Shown one piece after another: positions 33,425-42,113 of a stretch of 64,000 nt of DNA. A program made the translations under genes and the position numbers. The notes under the pieces were generated by a model. The model worked only from the letters and a program-made list of their open reading frames with translations. It was not told the origin of the DNA and ran no database searches. The first letter of the stretch is position 1; every line of letters starts with the position of its first letter. The DNA is from RGIG4097 sp964599875 (GTDB lineage: Bacteria > Bacillota > Clostridia > Christensenellales > CAG-917): NCBI GenBank assembly GCA_964599875.1, contig CAZRHE010000003.1, positions 48,729-112,728 on the forward strand, in the 5' to 3' direction.

Positions 33425-34568
33425 GGCGAGAAAATTTATAGGCGGAGATATATCCATAGCGGTGGTCGGGGTGACGCTGTCCCTTATCGGACTGATATTC
33501 ATATATTCTGCGTCGTCTTATTCCGCCGAGGTGCAAACGGGGGATGCGTTTCACTACGTCAAGACGCAAGCGGTTGCAATTTTCGTCGGGATAATCCTTA
33601 TGATTTTCACCGCAAACGTGTCCGTCGAGAAGATTGAAAAATACAACTACGTTATTTATATCGTATGTTTGATATTGCTTGCGCTCGTATTCGTACCCGT
33701 TATCGGCGTCGAGAGTTACGGCGCGAAACGGTGGTTGAATCTCGGTTTTTTCACTATTCAACCCTCGGAATATGCAAAATTCGCTATGGTGATAACTATG
33801 GCGTCTTTTATGGCGAAGCACGGCACGGACACGCTGCCTAAAACTCTTGCCTTGCTCGGAATCGGCGGTGCGGTTTGCGTGCTTTTGATTTTGGAGCCTA
33901 ATATGTCGATAACCATTTGCGTGGGCGCCGTGATGATGATAATGCTTTTCGTCGGCGGCACGAAACCCTCTCGAATGATAGCGATATTGCTCCCCGTGAT
34001 GGCGGGCGGAATCGCGCTTGTTTTTCTCGAACCGTATAGAGTGAGAAGACTGCTTGCGTTTATAAATCCGTGGGCGTCCCCGCTTGACGAAGGCTATCAA
34101 CTCATACAGTCCTATTATGCGCTCGGGTCGGGCGGATTGTTCGGGATAGGCATTGGCAATTCAAGACAAAAATACTTGTTTTTGCCGTTTGCCGAAAGCG
34201 ACTTCATCTTATCCGTCATCGGAGAGGAAACGGGGCTCGTCGGGGTCGGGATAGTGACCTTACTATTCCTGTTTTTGATTGCGAAAGGAATAATCGTGGC
34301 GGTGCGCTCAAAGGATAGATTTTCGTGTTATCTTGCAAGCGGCATAACCGCAATCATCGCAGTGCAAACGGTTATGAATATAGCGGTCGTATGCGGTGCC
34401 GTCCCGCCTACCGGATTGCCTTTGCCCTTTATAAGCGCAGGGGGAAGTTCGGTCACGGCGTACATGTGCGCGACGGGGATTTTGGTTAACCTATCCAAAA
34501 ACGCTAAAAAAGAAACGCTCGGATTTTTGGAGAGCGCGGGGAGAAATTATGCAAAGGGATTATCTTGA
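33417..34568 (+). CDS. ftsW: Peptidoglycan glycosyltransferase FtsW
   Basis: A 383-aa SEDS protein with about ten membrane helices. Signatures include GAKRWLNLG, QPSEYAKFAMV, LEPNMSI, GYQLIQSYYALGSGGLFG, PFAESDFILSVIGEE and LPLPFISAGGSS. Partner of PbpB in septal wall synthesis. It overlaps murA by 20 nt; murG, usual after ftsW, is absent. Confidence 0.96.
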   Translation: MNKARKFIGGDISIAVVGVTLSLIGLIFIYSASSYSAEVQTGDAFHYVKTQAVAIFVGIILMIFTANVSVEKIEKYNYVIYIVCLILLALVFVPVIGVESYGAKRWLNLGFFTIQPSEYAKFAMVITMASFMAKHGTDTLPKTLALLGIGGAVCVLLILEPNMSITICVGAVMMIMLFVGGTKPSRMIAILLPVMAGGIALVFLEPYRVRRLLAFINPWASPLDEGYQLIQSYYALGSGGLFGIGIGNSRQKYLFLPFAESDFILSVIGEETGLVGVGIVTLLFLFLIAKGIIVAVRSKDRFSCYLASGITAIIAVQTVMNIAVVCGAVPPTGLPLPFISAGGSSVTAYMCATGILVNLSKNAKKETLGFLESAGRNYAKGLS

Positions 34569-35820
34569 AATCATAGGCGGAAAACCTCTTTTCGGCAAGG
34601 TTGAAGTACACGCCGCGAAAAACGCCGTTTTGCCAATATTAGCGGGGGCGATTTTAACCGAAGAAGAAGTCGCGATAGAGGATTGTCCGTTCATTGCGGA
34701 CGTAGACAATATGCTCGAAATTTTGACTTCGCTCGGATTGTCCGTGGTGAGAGAGGGACGAAAAATCACGGTTTCAGGGAAACCTCGTCCCGTAGAAATT
34801 TCCGAAAAGCAATCCAAAGCGATGCGCTCGTCCGTGTTTATGCTGGGAGCGTTACTCTCGGAAACGGGGAGAGTCAGGACGTATAGTCCGGGCGGTTGCA
34901 ACATAGGCGCGCGACCTATCGACATACATCTCGACGGACTCAAAAAAATGGGCGCGAGAGTGGAATACGGCGCGGATTTCGTCGAGTGCAGTGCGGATAA
35001 GTTGAAAGGGGCGGAAATCGTACTCAAATACCCAAGCGTCGGCGCGACCGAAAATTTGATTTTGGCGGCCGTAAAAGCGGATGGAGAAAGCACTCTCATC
35101 GGGTGCGCAAGAGAGCCCGAAATCGTATCGCTATGCGCGACTCTTCGAAGTATGGGCGCGGAAATAAGAGGGGAAGGCTCCTCCGTAGTCAAGATAAAGG
35201 GTGTGGATAAATTGTACGGGACGCGGGTGAAACCCGTTTCGGATAGAATAGTCGCGGGAACGATTTTGTCCGCCGTCGCACTGACGGGCGGAAAGGTCAG
35301 AATAGATAATTGCGACGCTACGTGTTTGGGCGCGTTTTTGAAGAAATTTTTGAGCGAGCATTTTGTAGTCACGGATACGTCGGGCGGAATCACCGTCGAA
35401 AGCGACGGAATAGTTTTGCCGTCGAATATAGTTACGGGGCCTTATCCAACGTTTCCAACCGACCTTCAACCCATCGCGATGGCGGTGCAATGCTATGCAA
35501 GAGGGATAAGCACGACGACTGAAACCGTGTTTGAAAACAGATTCGCACACGTCGGGGAGTTGGCGGCTATGGGCGCGAATATCGACGTCGACGGAATGGA
35601 CGCGACGGTGAGAGGAAAAGGCGGGCTTCACGCCGCAGTGCTCAACGCTTACGATTTGAGAGGGGGAGCGGGACTTATCGTCGCATCTCTCGGCGCAAAG
35701 GGCATAGGACGGGTTTACGGACTTCGTCACGTGGACCGCGGATACGAGAAAATCGAAGAAATTTTTTCCTCTCTCGGAGCCTCTATCCGACGTAAAACGG
35801 AGTTGCAGAGCCGAATATGA
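34549..35820 (+). CDS. murA: UDP-GlcNAc 1-carboxyvinyltransferase MurA
   Basis: A 423-aa enolpyruvyl transferase, first committed step of peptidoglycan synthesis and target of fosfomycin. KNAVLPILAG at the N-terminus, catalytic Cys117 in SPGGCNIGARP (so fosfomycin-sensitive type), FPTDLQP and DLRGGAGLI. It ends the cell-wall part of the cluster. Confidence 0.96.
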   Translation: MQRDYLEIIGGKPLFGKVEVHAAKNAVLPILAGAILTEEEVAIEDCPFIADVDNMLEILTSLGLSVVREGRKITVSGKPRPVEISEKQSKAMRSSVFMLGALLSETGRVRTYSPGGCNIGARPIDIHLDGLKKMGARVEYGADFVECSADKLKGAEIVLKYPSVGATENLILAAVKADGESTLIGCAREPEIVSLCATLRSMGAEIRGEGSSVVKIKGVDKLYGTRVKPVSDRIVAGTILSAVALTGGKVRIDNCDATCLGAFLKKFLSEHFVVTDTSGGITVESDGIVLPSNIVTGPYPTFPTDLQPIAMAVQCYARGISTTTETVFENRFAHVGELAAMGANIDVDGMDATVRGKGGLHAAVLNAYDLRGGAGLIVASLGAKGIGRVYGLRHVDRGYEKIEEIFSSLGASIRRKTELQSRI

Positions 35821-35861
35821 CGGAAAAACGTATTTTTTTGAAAATTTTTTGAAAAAAATTC

Positions 35862-35889
35862 TTGACACTCTTTATATTATATATATAAT
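35862..35889 (+). promoter_or_regulatory. Promoter of ftsA-ftsZ
   Basis: TTGACA at 35862-35867, 16-bp spacer, TATAAT at 35884-35889. A hairpin GTGCGCA/TGCGCAC (35911-35917, 35927-35933) lies in the leader directly before the Shine-Dalgarno GAGGA. Confidence 0.8.
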
Positions 35890-35944
35890 TAAAGTAAGAA
35901 TATAACGCACGTGCGCACTCGCGTGTTGCGCACACGAGGATAGT

Positions 35945-37114
35945 ATGACAAACGTTTTTACGAAAGACATCGCGGTACTCGACGTGACCTCTCGTCTTAT
36001 AAGCGCCATAGTCGGCGTGAAAAAGGCGCAGAGCGTTTTCGGCGTGAAGGCTCTCGTAGAGAAAGAAAACTCGGGTTTTGAAAACGGAGAATGGTTCGAT
36101 GCGGAAGATACGAAAAGCGTAGCGATTTCCGTTTTGAAAGAAGCGATGCAGACCGCGGAATCCAGCACGAAAAGATTGTTCGTCGGCGTGCCCGCGGAGT
36201 TTGTCGCAGTCGTCACAAAAACCGTCGGAATCACTCTCGACAGAGAACGCAGAGTAGTAGACGCGGATATAGATTTTCTCATCAAAAAAGGGGATAACTT
36301 CAACACGGACGAATACGTTCTTATAAATTCCACTCCCGTGGAGTTTTCCGTGAACACTTCGGACAAGACTTATCGCGATGCAAGAGGTCTTACCGCAAGC
36401 GCGGTTAACGGAGTCGTGTCTTATATCCTTTGCGAAAAGAGATTCATCGACATGTTCGACGAAGTCGCAAGCACTCTCGGATTCAAAGAAGTCAAATACG
36501 TATGCACCGCGTGGGCGGAGGGCATATCTCTCTTTGAAAAGGAAGAACGCGACGAACCGTATATCCTTGCGGATATAGGATTTATATCTTCCTCCGTGCT
36601 CATCGGAAGAGGGGACGGAATCATCGACCTCAAATCCTTTTCTCTCGGCGGTGGACATATATCGGGAGATATGTGCGAGGCACTCGACGTCAGTTTCGAC
36701 CTTGCCGAAAAAGCGAGAGAACTCGTCGACCTCAATTTGAATTACGCCGACGATGCGATTCTTGTCGCGGACCAAGAGGACGTCATCTACGGCACCGAAG
36801 CGTGTGAAGTGGTCAGATGCCGCCTCGAAGATATATCCGATATCATCAAAGAAGTAATATATGCGTCGGGAATAGATTTCCCGTCCTATGCGCCCGTATA
36901 TATCACGGGTGAGGGCATAGCGGCAATCAGAGGCGCGAAAAAATATTTGGGGAACGAACTCGGGATGAACGTCGATATCGTCATGCCGAAAACCCCGGGC
37001 TACGTAAAACCCTGCAACGCAAGCAAAATTTCACTCTTGCAAGTTGCCGAAACGCTTTCTAAATTCGATTTAGGAAGTTTTGTAAAAAGACTGTTCAACG
37101 GAGGTATACTATGA
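35945..37114 (+). CDS. ftsA: Divergent FtsA-like cell division protein
   Basis: A 389-aa actin-fold protein directly before ftsZ. The ASKHA outline is seen: AVLDVTSRLISAIVG at the start, RLFVGVPAEFV and NSTPVEFSVN (1C-like region), EPYILADIGFISSSVLI (phosphate loop), LGGGHISGDMCEAL and VYITGEGIAAIRGA. The C-terminus SFVKRLFNGGIL is a short amphipathic stretch that could serve as membrane anchor. Sequence is well removed from typical FtsA, so it is assigned mainly by fold and location. It overlaps ftsZ by 4 nt. Confidence 0.85.
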   Translation: MTNVFTKDIAVLDVTSRLISAIVGVKKAQSVFGVKALVEKENSGFENGEWFDAEDTKSVAISVLKEAMQTAESSTKRLFVGVPAEFVAVVTKTVGITLDRERRVVDADIDFLIKKGDNFNTDEYVLINSTPVEFSVNTSDKTYRDARGLTASAVNGVVSYILCEKRFIDMFDEVASTLGFKEVKYVCTAWAEGISLFEKEERDEPYILADIGFISSSVLIGRGDGIIDLKSFSLGGGHISGDMCEALDVSFDLAEKARELVDLNLNYADDAILVADQEDVIYGTEACEVVRCRLEDISDIIKEVIYASGIDFPSYAPVYITGEGIAAIRGAKKYLGNELGMNVDIVMPKTPGYVKPCNASKISLLQVAETLSKFDLGSFVKRLFNGGIL

Positions 37115-38541
37115 TAGATTTTGACAAATTCGGATTCAACGAGGTCCGAAATGAAAGCGAGTCCGTTCAAGAAACGGCGGAAGAAACCGTTGTCGAACAA
37201 ACTTTCGACGACGTAGAAAAAGAAGTCGGTTCTTATCAGGACGAAGCGGCGGTTCGCAAACCCGTAAGCAAAAAGCAACCCGGTAAAGCGAATATCGTCG
37301 TGGTCGGCGTAGGCGGTGGCGGAAACAACGCCGTCAATAACATGATTCGCGCGGGTATTAAGAGTGCGACGTTCGTGGTTATGAACACCGACGTTCAGGC
37401 TCTCAATCTCTCCCTCGTACCGCTTGAAAACAAAATCCAACTCGGCTCGTCTAAAACGGGCGGTTTGGGCGCAGGCTCCGATCCCGAAATCGGCAGACTC
37501 GCGGCTGAAGAGTCCAAAGCGACTATCAAAGCGGCCCTCGAAGGCATAGACCTCCTTTTCATCACCGCAGGTATGGGTGGCGGAACGGGTACGGGTGCGG
37601 CACCCGTCATTGCGGAAGTCGCGAAGAGCATGGGTATCCTCACCGTCGCAGTCGTAACGAAGCCTTTCAATTTCGAAGGCGCGCAACGTATGAAGAATGC
37701 GGAATACGGCATCCGTAACCTCCAAAACTTCGTTGATACCCTCCTCGTAATCCCCAACCAAAAACTCATCGAAGTCCTCGATAAGAGCGTTTCCTTCAAA
37801 CGCGCGTTCGAAATCGCGGACGACGTGCTCCGTCAAGGCGTCCAAGGCGTCAGCGACGTAATCTCCAATCCCGAACTCATCAACCTCGACTTCGCGGACG
37901 TCAGAACCATACTTATGAACAAGGGTCTTGCTCATATGGGTATCGGCTACGGCAAAGGCGAAAAGAGAGTTATCGAAGCGGTCAAAGGCGCGGTGTTCAG
38001 CCCCTTGCTCGAAACGGATATCGAAGGCGCAACCGGTATCATCGTCAATATCAGCGGCGGTGAAGATATGCTCCTCAGCGAAGTCACCGAGGCGTGCGAT
38101 ATCGTTCGTCAAGTAGTCGATCCCGATGCGAATATTATTCTCGGCACGGCGTTCGTTCCCGACAAGAAAGATATCGAAATCACCATCATCGCAACCGGAT
38201 TCGTGGATAAAAACACCGTTCCCGCGCGTAGCGTAGGTTCTTCTCCCATAACCGCGAAACCCGTCGCAAGCACGCTTGCGGCAGTCGCAGAAAGAGAAGA
38301 AGCGGCGGCAGAAGTCGAACGTCCCGTCCTCACCGAAGAAGATATCTTCGCAGGTCGTCCCACATTCTCAAGACCCGAACCCGCACCGCAACCCGCTCCC
38401 GCACCCGTCGCCGTCGTGAGAGAAACTCCCGTCCAAGCGGCACCCGCAGAAGGCGGAGTGGCGTCTTCAAGAATTGACGTAAGCAAAAGCGGAAGAGCAG
38501 TCCCCGCATTCCTCCGCAAGTTGAAAGGCGACCGCGAATAA
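37111..38541 (+). CDS. ftsZ: Cell division protein FtsZ
   Basis: A 476-aa tubulin homologue, longer than the usual 370-390. A 58-residue acidic N-terminal extension precedes NIVVVGVGGGGNNAVNNMI; the GTP signature is GMGGGTGTGAAPV; T7 loop NLDFADVRTIL. A Pro/Ala-rich linker leads to the C-terminal peptide RAVPAFLRKLKG that docks FtsA or SepF. Codon use is strongly biased toward C-ending codons, as for highly expressed genes. A strong terminator follows. Confidence 0.97.
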   Translation: MIDFDKFGFNEVRNESESVQETAEETVVEQTFDDVEKEVGSYQDEAAVRKPVSKKQPGKANIVVVGVGGGGNNAVNNMIRAGIKSATFVVMNTDVQALNLSLVPLENKIQLGSSKTGGLGAGSDPEIGRLAAEESKATIKAALEGIDLLFITAGMGGGTGTGAAPVIAEVAKSMGILTVAVVTKPFNFEGAQRMKNAEYGIRNLQNFVDTLLVIPNQKLIEVLDKSVSFKRAFEIADDVLRQGVQGVSDVISNPELINLDFADVRTILMNKGLAHMGIGYGKGEKRVIEAVKGAVFSPLLETDIEGATGIIVNISGGEDMLLSEVTEACDIVRQVVDPDANIILGTAFVPDKKDIEITIIATGFVDKNTVPARSVGSSPITAKPVASTLAAVAEREEAAAEVERPVLTEEDIFAGRPTFSRPEPAPQPAPAPVAVVRETPVQAAPAEGGVASSRIDVSKSGRAVPAFLRKLKGDRE

Positions 38542-38560
38542 TCAAAACTAAACACATTTT

Positions 38561-38589
38561 GACCGCACCTTGGGGTGCGGTCTTTTTTT
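38561..38589 (+). terminator. Terminator after ftsZ
   Basis: GACCGCACC at 38561-38569, loop TTGG, GGTGCGGTC at 38574-38582, seven T. Confidence 0.95.
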
Positions 38590-38630
38590 ATTGAATCGTA
38601 GTGAAAAATATCGCACTGCAAGATACGGTC

Positions 38631-38649
38631 TTATTCTATATTAGAATAA
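38631..38649. repeat. Palindrome in the spoIIGA upstream region
   Basis: TTATTCTA, loop TAT, TAGAATAA. It contains the TATTCTA word seen in the R3 elements. Confidence 0.5.
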
Positions 38650-38695
38650 AGCGCAAAATTTTATCGTCAGGTGCGTTATAAAAATCAAAATATTT

Positions 38696-38739
38696 TTTGT
38701 CGACAGCGAAAGAATGATTTTGCAAATGAAAAATAGTAT
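38696..38739 (+). promoter_or_regulatory. Candidate Spo0A box and promoter of spoIIGA
   Basis: TTTGTCGACA at 38696-38705 fits the Spo0A box (TTTGTCGAAA) at all but one base. A TAGTAT -10-like hexamer lies at 38734-38739, 9 nt before the GTG start, with no good -35, as at the Spo0A-activated spoIIG promoter of Bacillus. GTCGA words are frequent in this genome, so chance cannot be excluded. Confidence 0.45.
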
Positions 38740-38748
38740 CCTTTCGTC

Positions 38749-39501
38749 GTGAAAGTTTATCTCGAAGTCGTGTGGCTGAATAATTTTTTCATCGACTTGA
38801 CGCTGCTTACGTCAACGCTTTTGATTAGACGACAAAAGGTCGGTAAAATGCGTATTCTAACCGCATCGATTTTGGGTGCAAGCGTTGCCGTCGGATACGT
38901 GTATATGCCCGCTATAATGCAAATTGCGATGAAAATCGCACTTGCGCCTCTTATGATTCTTCCTTTGAAACAAACGAAAAAATCTTTTTTGGGCACGTTA
39001 GTCGTTTTCGTCGGATTGACTTACTTTCTCGGAGGAATAATCGAGGGAATTAAAAACCTTATAGGCGTGGACGTGCGCGGATATCCTATACTCGGACTTG
39101 TTTTCGTCGGCGTGCTGATATTCGAGGGCGCAGTGGTTTATATCGTCCGCACGCTACCTAAACTGAAACGCAAAATTTGCGAAGTCGAAATCGTTGTGGG
39201 CGGTGAAAGTAAACGCGCGCGTGCGCTTTGCGACAGCGGAAATTCCCTTGTTGACGACTATTCGGGAAAACCCGTCGTGGTCGTTTCGAAATCATTCGGA
39301 CAAAAATTGAGTGCGTTAGATAACGGAAAAAGCGTCCATGAAGGGTTTGTATCCGTCAAAACCGTGAACGGCGAAAATTCTTTGCCGCTCGTGAAATTCG
39401 ATAAAGTCGTCGTGGGCGGAAAAGAGGTTGAAGCATACGGCGCGTTGTCCGGGCAAAACTTCGACGATTGCGATTTGATATTGCAAAATACTATGTTTTG
39501 A
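38749..39501 (+). CDS. spoIIGA: Sigma-E processing protease SpoIIGA
   Basis: A 250-aa membrane aspartic protease that activates pro-sigma-E in the mother cell. Five hydrophobic segments fill residues 1-135; the protease domain has the active-site motif RALCDSGNSLVDDYSGKPV. GTG start without a visible Shine-Dalgarno. It sits between ftsZ and sigE as in Bacillus and Clostridium. Confidence 0.93.
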   Translation: MKVYLEVVWLNNFFIDLTLLTSTLLIRRQKVGKMRILTASILGASVAVGYVYMPAIMQIAMKIALAPLMILPLKQTKKSFLGTLVVFVGLTYFLGGIIEGIKNLIGVDVRGYPILGLVFVGVLIFEGAVVYIVRTLPKLKRKICEVEIVVGGESKRARALCDSGNSLVDDYSGKPVVVVSKSFGQKLSALDNGKSVHEGFVSVKTVNGENSLPLVKFDKVVVGGKEVEAYGALSGQNFDDCDLILQNTMF

Positions 39502-39530
39502 TATCCGCGTTGCGGATTGTAGAGGTTTAT

Positions 39531-40226
39531 ATGATGAAAAAACTTATTGCAAAGTTGTTGTCGCTTTTGGGGCTTAACAGGATTGATTACATATCTTCGG
39601 GTGAAAGCCTGCCTGCGCCGCTAACCCCCGAAGAAGAGGCGGAAACGGTCGCAAGAATGGCAAACGGTGACGAAAACGCAAGATTGACGCTTATCGAGCG
39701 CAATTTACGCCTCGTCGTGTATATTGCGAAAAAATTCGACAACACGGGCGTCGAACTCGACGACCTCGTATCCATAGGCACTATGGGACTTATCAAAGCG
39801 GTTTCGAATTTCGATAGCAGCAAAAACATAAAACTCGCCACGTTTGCGTCGAGGTGTATCGAAAACGAAATTTTGATGTATCTTCGCAAAATCAGTCGCA
39901 CGAAAGGGGAAGTATCTCTCGACGAGCCTTTGAACGTGGACTGGGAGGGGAACGTGCTATTACTCAGCGACGTCCTCGGCACCGAGCCCGACGCGATTTA
40001 TCACGACGTTGAGATGAAAGACGAGAAAGAAATGCTTATGGCAAGTTTCGAAAAACTCGGTGAGAGAGAAAAACAAATCGTCGAACTTCGATTCGGACTG
40101 GGCGGAAAAGAGGAGATGACTCAAAAGGAAATTGCGGAGATGATGGGGATATCACAATCCTATATTTCGCGCTTGGAAAAGAAAATCGTGGCGGGCCTAA
40201 AAAAGGAACTTTTGAAACTTGGCTGA
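39531..40226 (+). CDS. sigE: Sporulation sigma factor SigE
   Basis: A 231-aa sigma-70-family factor for the early mother cell. N-terminal pro-sequence MMKKLIAKLLSLLGLNRID is consistent with cleavage by SpoIIGA. Region 2 is RNLRLVVYIAKKF, DDLVSIGTMGLIKAVSNFD, and region 4 EEMTQKEIAEMMGISQSYISRLEKK. ATG 39531 has AGAGG upstream; an in-frame start at 39468 inside spoIIGA is rejected. Confidence 0.95.
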   Translation: MMKKLIAKLLSLLGLNRIDYISSGESLPAPLTPEEEAETVARMANGDENARLTLIERNLRLVVYIAKKFDNTGVELDDLVSIGTMGLIKAVSNFDSSKNIKLATFASRCIENEILMYLRKISRTKGEVSLDEPLNVDWEGNVLLLSDVLGTEPDAIYHDVEMKDEKEMLMASFEKLGEREKQIVELRFGLGGKEEMTQKEIAEMMGISQSYISRLEKKIVAGLKKELLKLG

Positions 40227-40265
40227 ATAAGTTTTCTAAAAATGCGCAAAATTTAGAATAGTTTT
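40227..40265. repeat. 39-nt palindromic element R3, copy 3
   Basis: Begins ATAAGTTTTCTAAAAATGCG and ends TTTAGAATAGTTTT, immediately after the sigE stop. Aligns along its whole length with copies at 17560 and 23403. Confidence 0.6.
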
Positions 40266-40277
40266 AGCCTTCTTACA

Positions 40278-40291
40278 TAGCAAATTTGCTA
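40278..40291. repeat. Palindrome in the sigG leader
   Basis: Perfect 14-bp palindrome TAGCAAATTTGCTA ending next to the Shine-Dalgarno AAAGGAGG of sigG. In RNA it could form a small hairpin near the ribosome-binding site, or it could be an operator. Confidence 0.5.
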
Positions 40292-40304
40292 AAAGGAGGC
40301 TATT

Positions 40305-41072
40305 TTGAGCAAAGTATACGTTTGCGGACTGGATACGTCCACACTACCGAAACTCACGAAAAACGAAAGTGAAGAACTGTTGAAACTTGCCGTAAACGGG
40401 GACGCGGACGCACGCGAACGGTTCGTGCTTGCCAACATGAGATTGGTATTATCCGTGGTAGGAAGATTCTCCCGCTCCCGCGAAGACGCGGACGATTTGT
40501 TTCAAGTCGGAATGGTGGGACTACTCAAAGCACTCAACAATTTCGATATATCCTTGGGCGTGTGCTTTTCCACGTATGCCGTCCCCATGATTATCGGCGA
40601 AATCAAAAAGTGCATAAGAGATAGGACGGGAATTAAAGTGCCTCGCAGTATGCGCGACACGGCGTATAGAGCATTAAAAGCAAGGGAAAGTCTTGCTGAC
40701 GGAGAAAAAGAACCGGAACTTGAAGAAATCGCCGAAGAAATCGGCATTTCCGTTTGCGACGTAGCGTGCGCACTCGACGCGGTGGGGGACACTTTGTCGT
40801 TTTACGAACCCGTATACGGAGAGGAAGAGGGCGCGTTGCTCATAGACAGAATTGCAGACGAGAGAGAAAACGCGGATAAGTGGAGCGAGAGAATTTCCCT
40901 CGAAGAAGGAATTAAACTCATCCCCGAAAGAGAGGCGACGATTTTGCGACTTCGCTATTACGAGGGAAAAACGCAGGTCGAAATAAGTGAAATAACCGGG
41001 ATAAGTCAGGCGCAGATTTCAAGGCTCGAAACCTCCGCGATAACTAAACTTCGAAAAACGCTCACTTTGTGA
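40305..41072 (+). CDS. sigG: Sporulation sigma factor SigG
   Basis: A 255-aa forespore sigma factor. The N-terminal MSKVYVCGLDTSTLPKL is characteristic of SigG. Region 2 RFVLANMRLVLSVVGRFS and DDLFQVGMVGLLKALNNFD; region 4 KTQVEISEITGISQAQISRLE. Start codon is TTG with a strong AGGAGG 6 nt upstream. 78 nt after sigE, the space being filled by an R3 element and a palindrome. Confidence 0.95.
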   Translation: MSKVYVCGLDTSTLPKLTKNESEELLKLAVNGDADARERFVLANMRLVLSVVGRFSRSREDADDLFQVGMVGLLKALNNFDISLGVCFSTYAVPMIIGEIKKCIRDRTGIKVPRSMRDTAYRALKARESLADGEKEPELEEIAEEIGISVCDVACALDAVGDTLSFYEPVYGEEEGALLIDRIADERENADKWSERISLEEGIKLIPEREATILRLRYYEGKTQVEISEITGISQAQISRLETSAITKLRKTLTL

Positions 41073-41087
41073 GCGAATTACATATAT

Positions 41088-41366
41088 TTATTCTTGTTCG
41101 TCGTTTTCGGCGCAAACCGCCGCACTGCCGATAAGTTCTACAAGAATGACGTCGCTGCCGATTTTTATTATATTGCACCAAGGAATGAATATGTTTTCGC
41201 TGTTCGTGAAAGACTTGAAAATACTCTTTTTCCCGGGGACGACGATTCCGTTAACTCTGCCGTTTGCGGAGAATATCACGTCGCATACGTGCCCGAGTTC
41301 ACAGCCTTCCGCGACGTTTATCGTCCTTTTTGCGCTCAATTCCGAAAACGAATATTGCTTGTTCAT
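41088..41366 (-). CDS. ylmC: PRC-barrel sporulation protein YlmC/YmxH
   Basis: A 92-aa PRC-barrel protein from ATG 41366; the longer frame through the nrdR promoter is rejected. FSELSAKRTINVAEGCELGHVCDVIF and NIFIPWCNIIKIGSDVILVE are the family core. YlmC/YmxH proteins are linked to sporulation; the molecular role is unknown. Convergent with sigG and divergent from nrdR. No Shine-Dalgarno; an ATA and CATATTTT pair 16 bp apart upstream resembles a sigma-E promoter, weakly. Confidence 0.88.
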   Translation of the reverse strand: MNKQYSFSELSAKRTINVAEGCELGHVCDVIFSANGRVNGIVVPGKKSIFKSFTNSENIFIPWCNIIKIGSDVILVELIGSAAVCAENDEQE

Positions 41367-41427
41367 ACGAAAAAAATATGTATTAGCGGTGTAGATTATG
41401 CAAAATATGCTTTTTTTTGTTAATATC

Positions 41428-41456
41428 TTTACAAACTGCGCAAGATATTGTATAAT
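41428..41456 (+). promoter_or_regulatory. Promoter of nrdR
   Basis: TTTACA at 41428-41433, 17-bp spacer, TATAAT at 41451-41456; SD GAGG before ATG 41488. Confidence 0.8.
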
Positions 41457-41487
41457 CATAGCCGATAATTTCTTTTGAGGTAAGATT

Positions 41488-41976
41488 ATGAAATGCATAT
41501 ATTGCGGTTGCATGGACAGCAAAGTCGTTGACAGCAGACAAAACGAAGAGGGCACTTCCATTCGTCGTCGTCGCGAATGTATCGGTTGCGGAAAACGCTT
41601 CACGACCTATGAAACCATAGAGAATACTCCCGTTTTGGTTGTTAAAAAGGACGGAAGCAGACAGATTTTCGACATAAACAAAGTCAAACTCGGCATCATG
41701 AAAGCCTGCGAAAAGCGTCCTATTTCGATGACTGCAATCGATAGACTCGTGACGGACATTCAACGCAAGATTCTCAACAGCCTCGACCAAGAAGTCGCAT
41801 CCGATTATATAGGCGACCTCGTCATGGAAGGTCTGAAGGAAATCGACGAAGTCGCATACGTGCGTTATGCGTCCGTACACCGTCAATTCAAGGATATCAA
41901 CACTTTGCTTGAAGAAATCGAAGGGCTCGTCAAGTTGAAAGAAACCTTGTCTTCGGATACGAAACCCAAAAAGTAA
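41488..41976 (+). CDS. nrdR: Ribonucleotide reductase repressor NrdR
   Basis: A 162-aa repressor sensing ATP/dATP. Zinc ribbon CIYCGCMDSKVVDSR and CIGCGKRFTTYE (residues 3-48), then the ATP-cone domain VVKKDGSRQIFDINKVKLGI. It regulates ribonucleotide reductase genes, none of which are in the window. Location after sigG/ylmC is conserved in Clostridia. Followed by a terminator. Confidence 0.96.
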   Translation: MKCIYCGCMDSKVVDSRQNEEGTSIRRRRECIGCGKRFTTYETIENTPVLVVKKDGSRQIFDINKVKLGIMKACEKRPISMTAIDRLVTDIQRKILNSLDQEVASDYIGDLVMEGLKEIDEVAYVRYASVHRQFKDINTLLEEIEGLVKLKETLSSDTKPKK

Positions 41977-41995
41977 CCAAATCTATGAAACTTTC

Positions 41996-42023
41996 AAAAC
42001 CCGATTTCTAATCGGGTTTTTTC
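41996..42023 (+). terminator. Terminator after nrdR
   Basis: AAACCCGATT, loop TCT, AATCGGGTTTTTT. Confidence 0.9.
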
Positions 42024-42113
42024 ATGCAATTTTTTCCGTTTGACGAAAAATTTCACTATCCAAAGTCAATTCGACGGACTATTTGTCATATATTGTAGAA
42101 CTTTGGAGGTGAC

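Noticed and set aside
37000..38112. 370-aa minus-strand ORF opposite ftsZ
   Set aside because: Antisense shadow of a highly biased gene.
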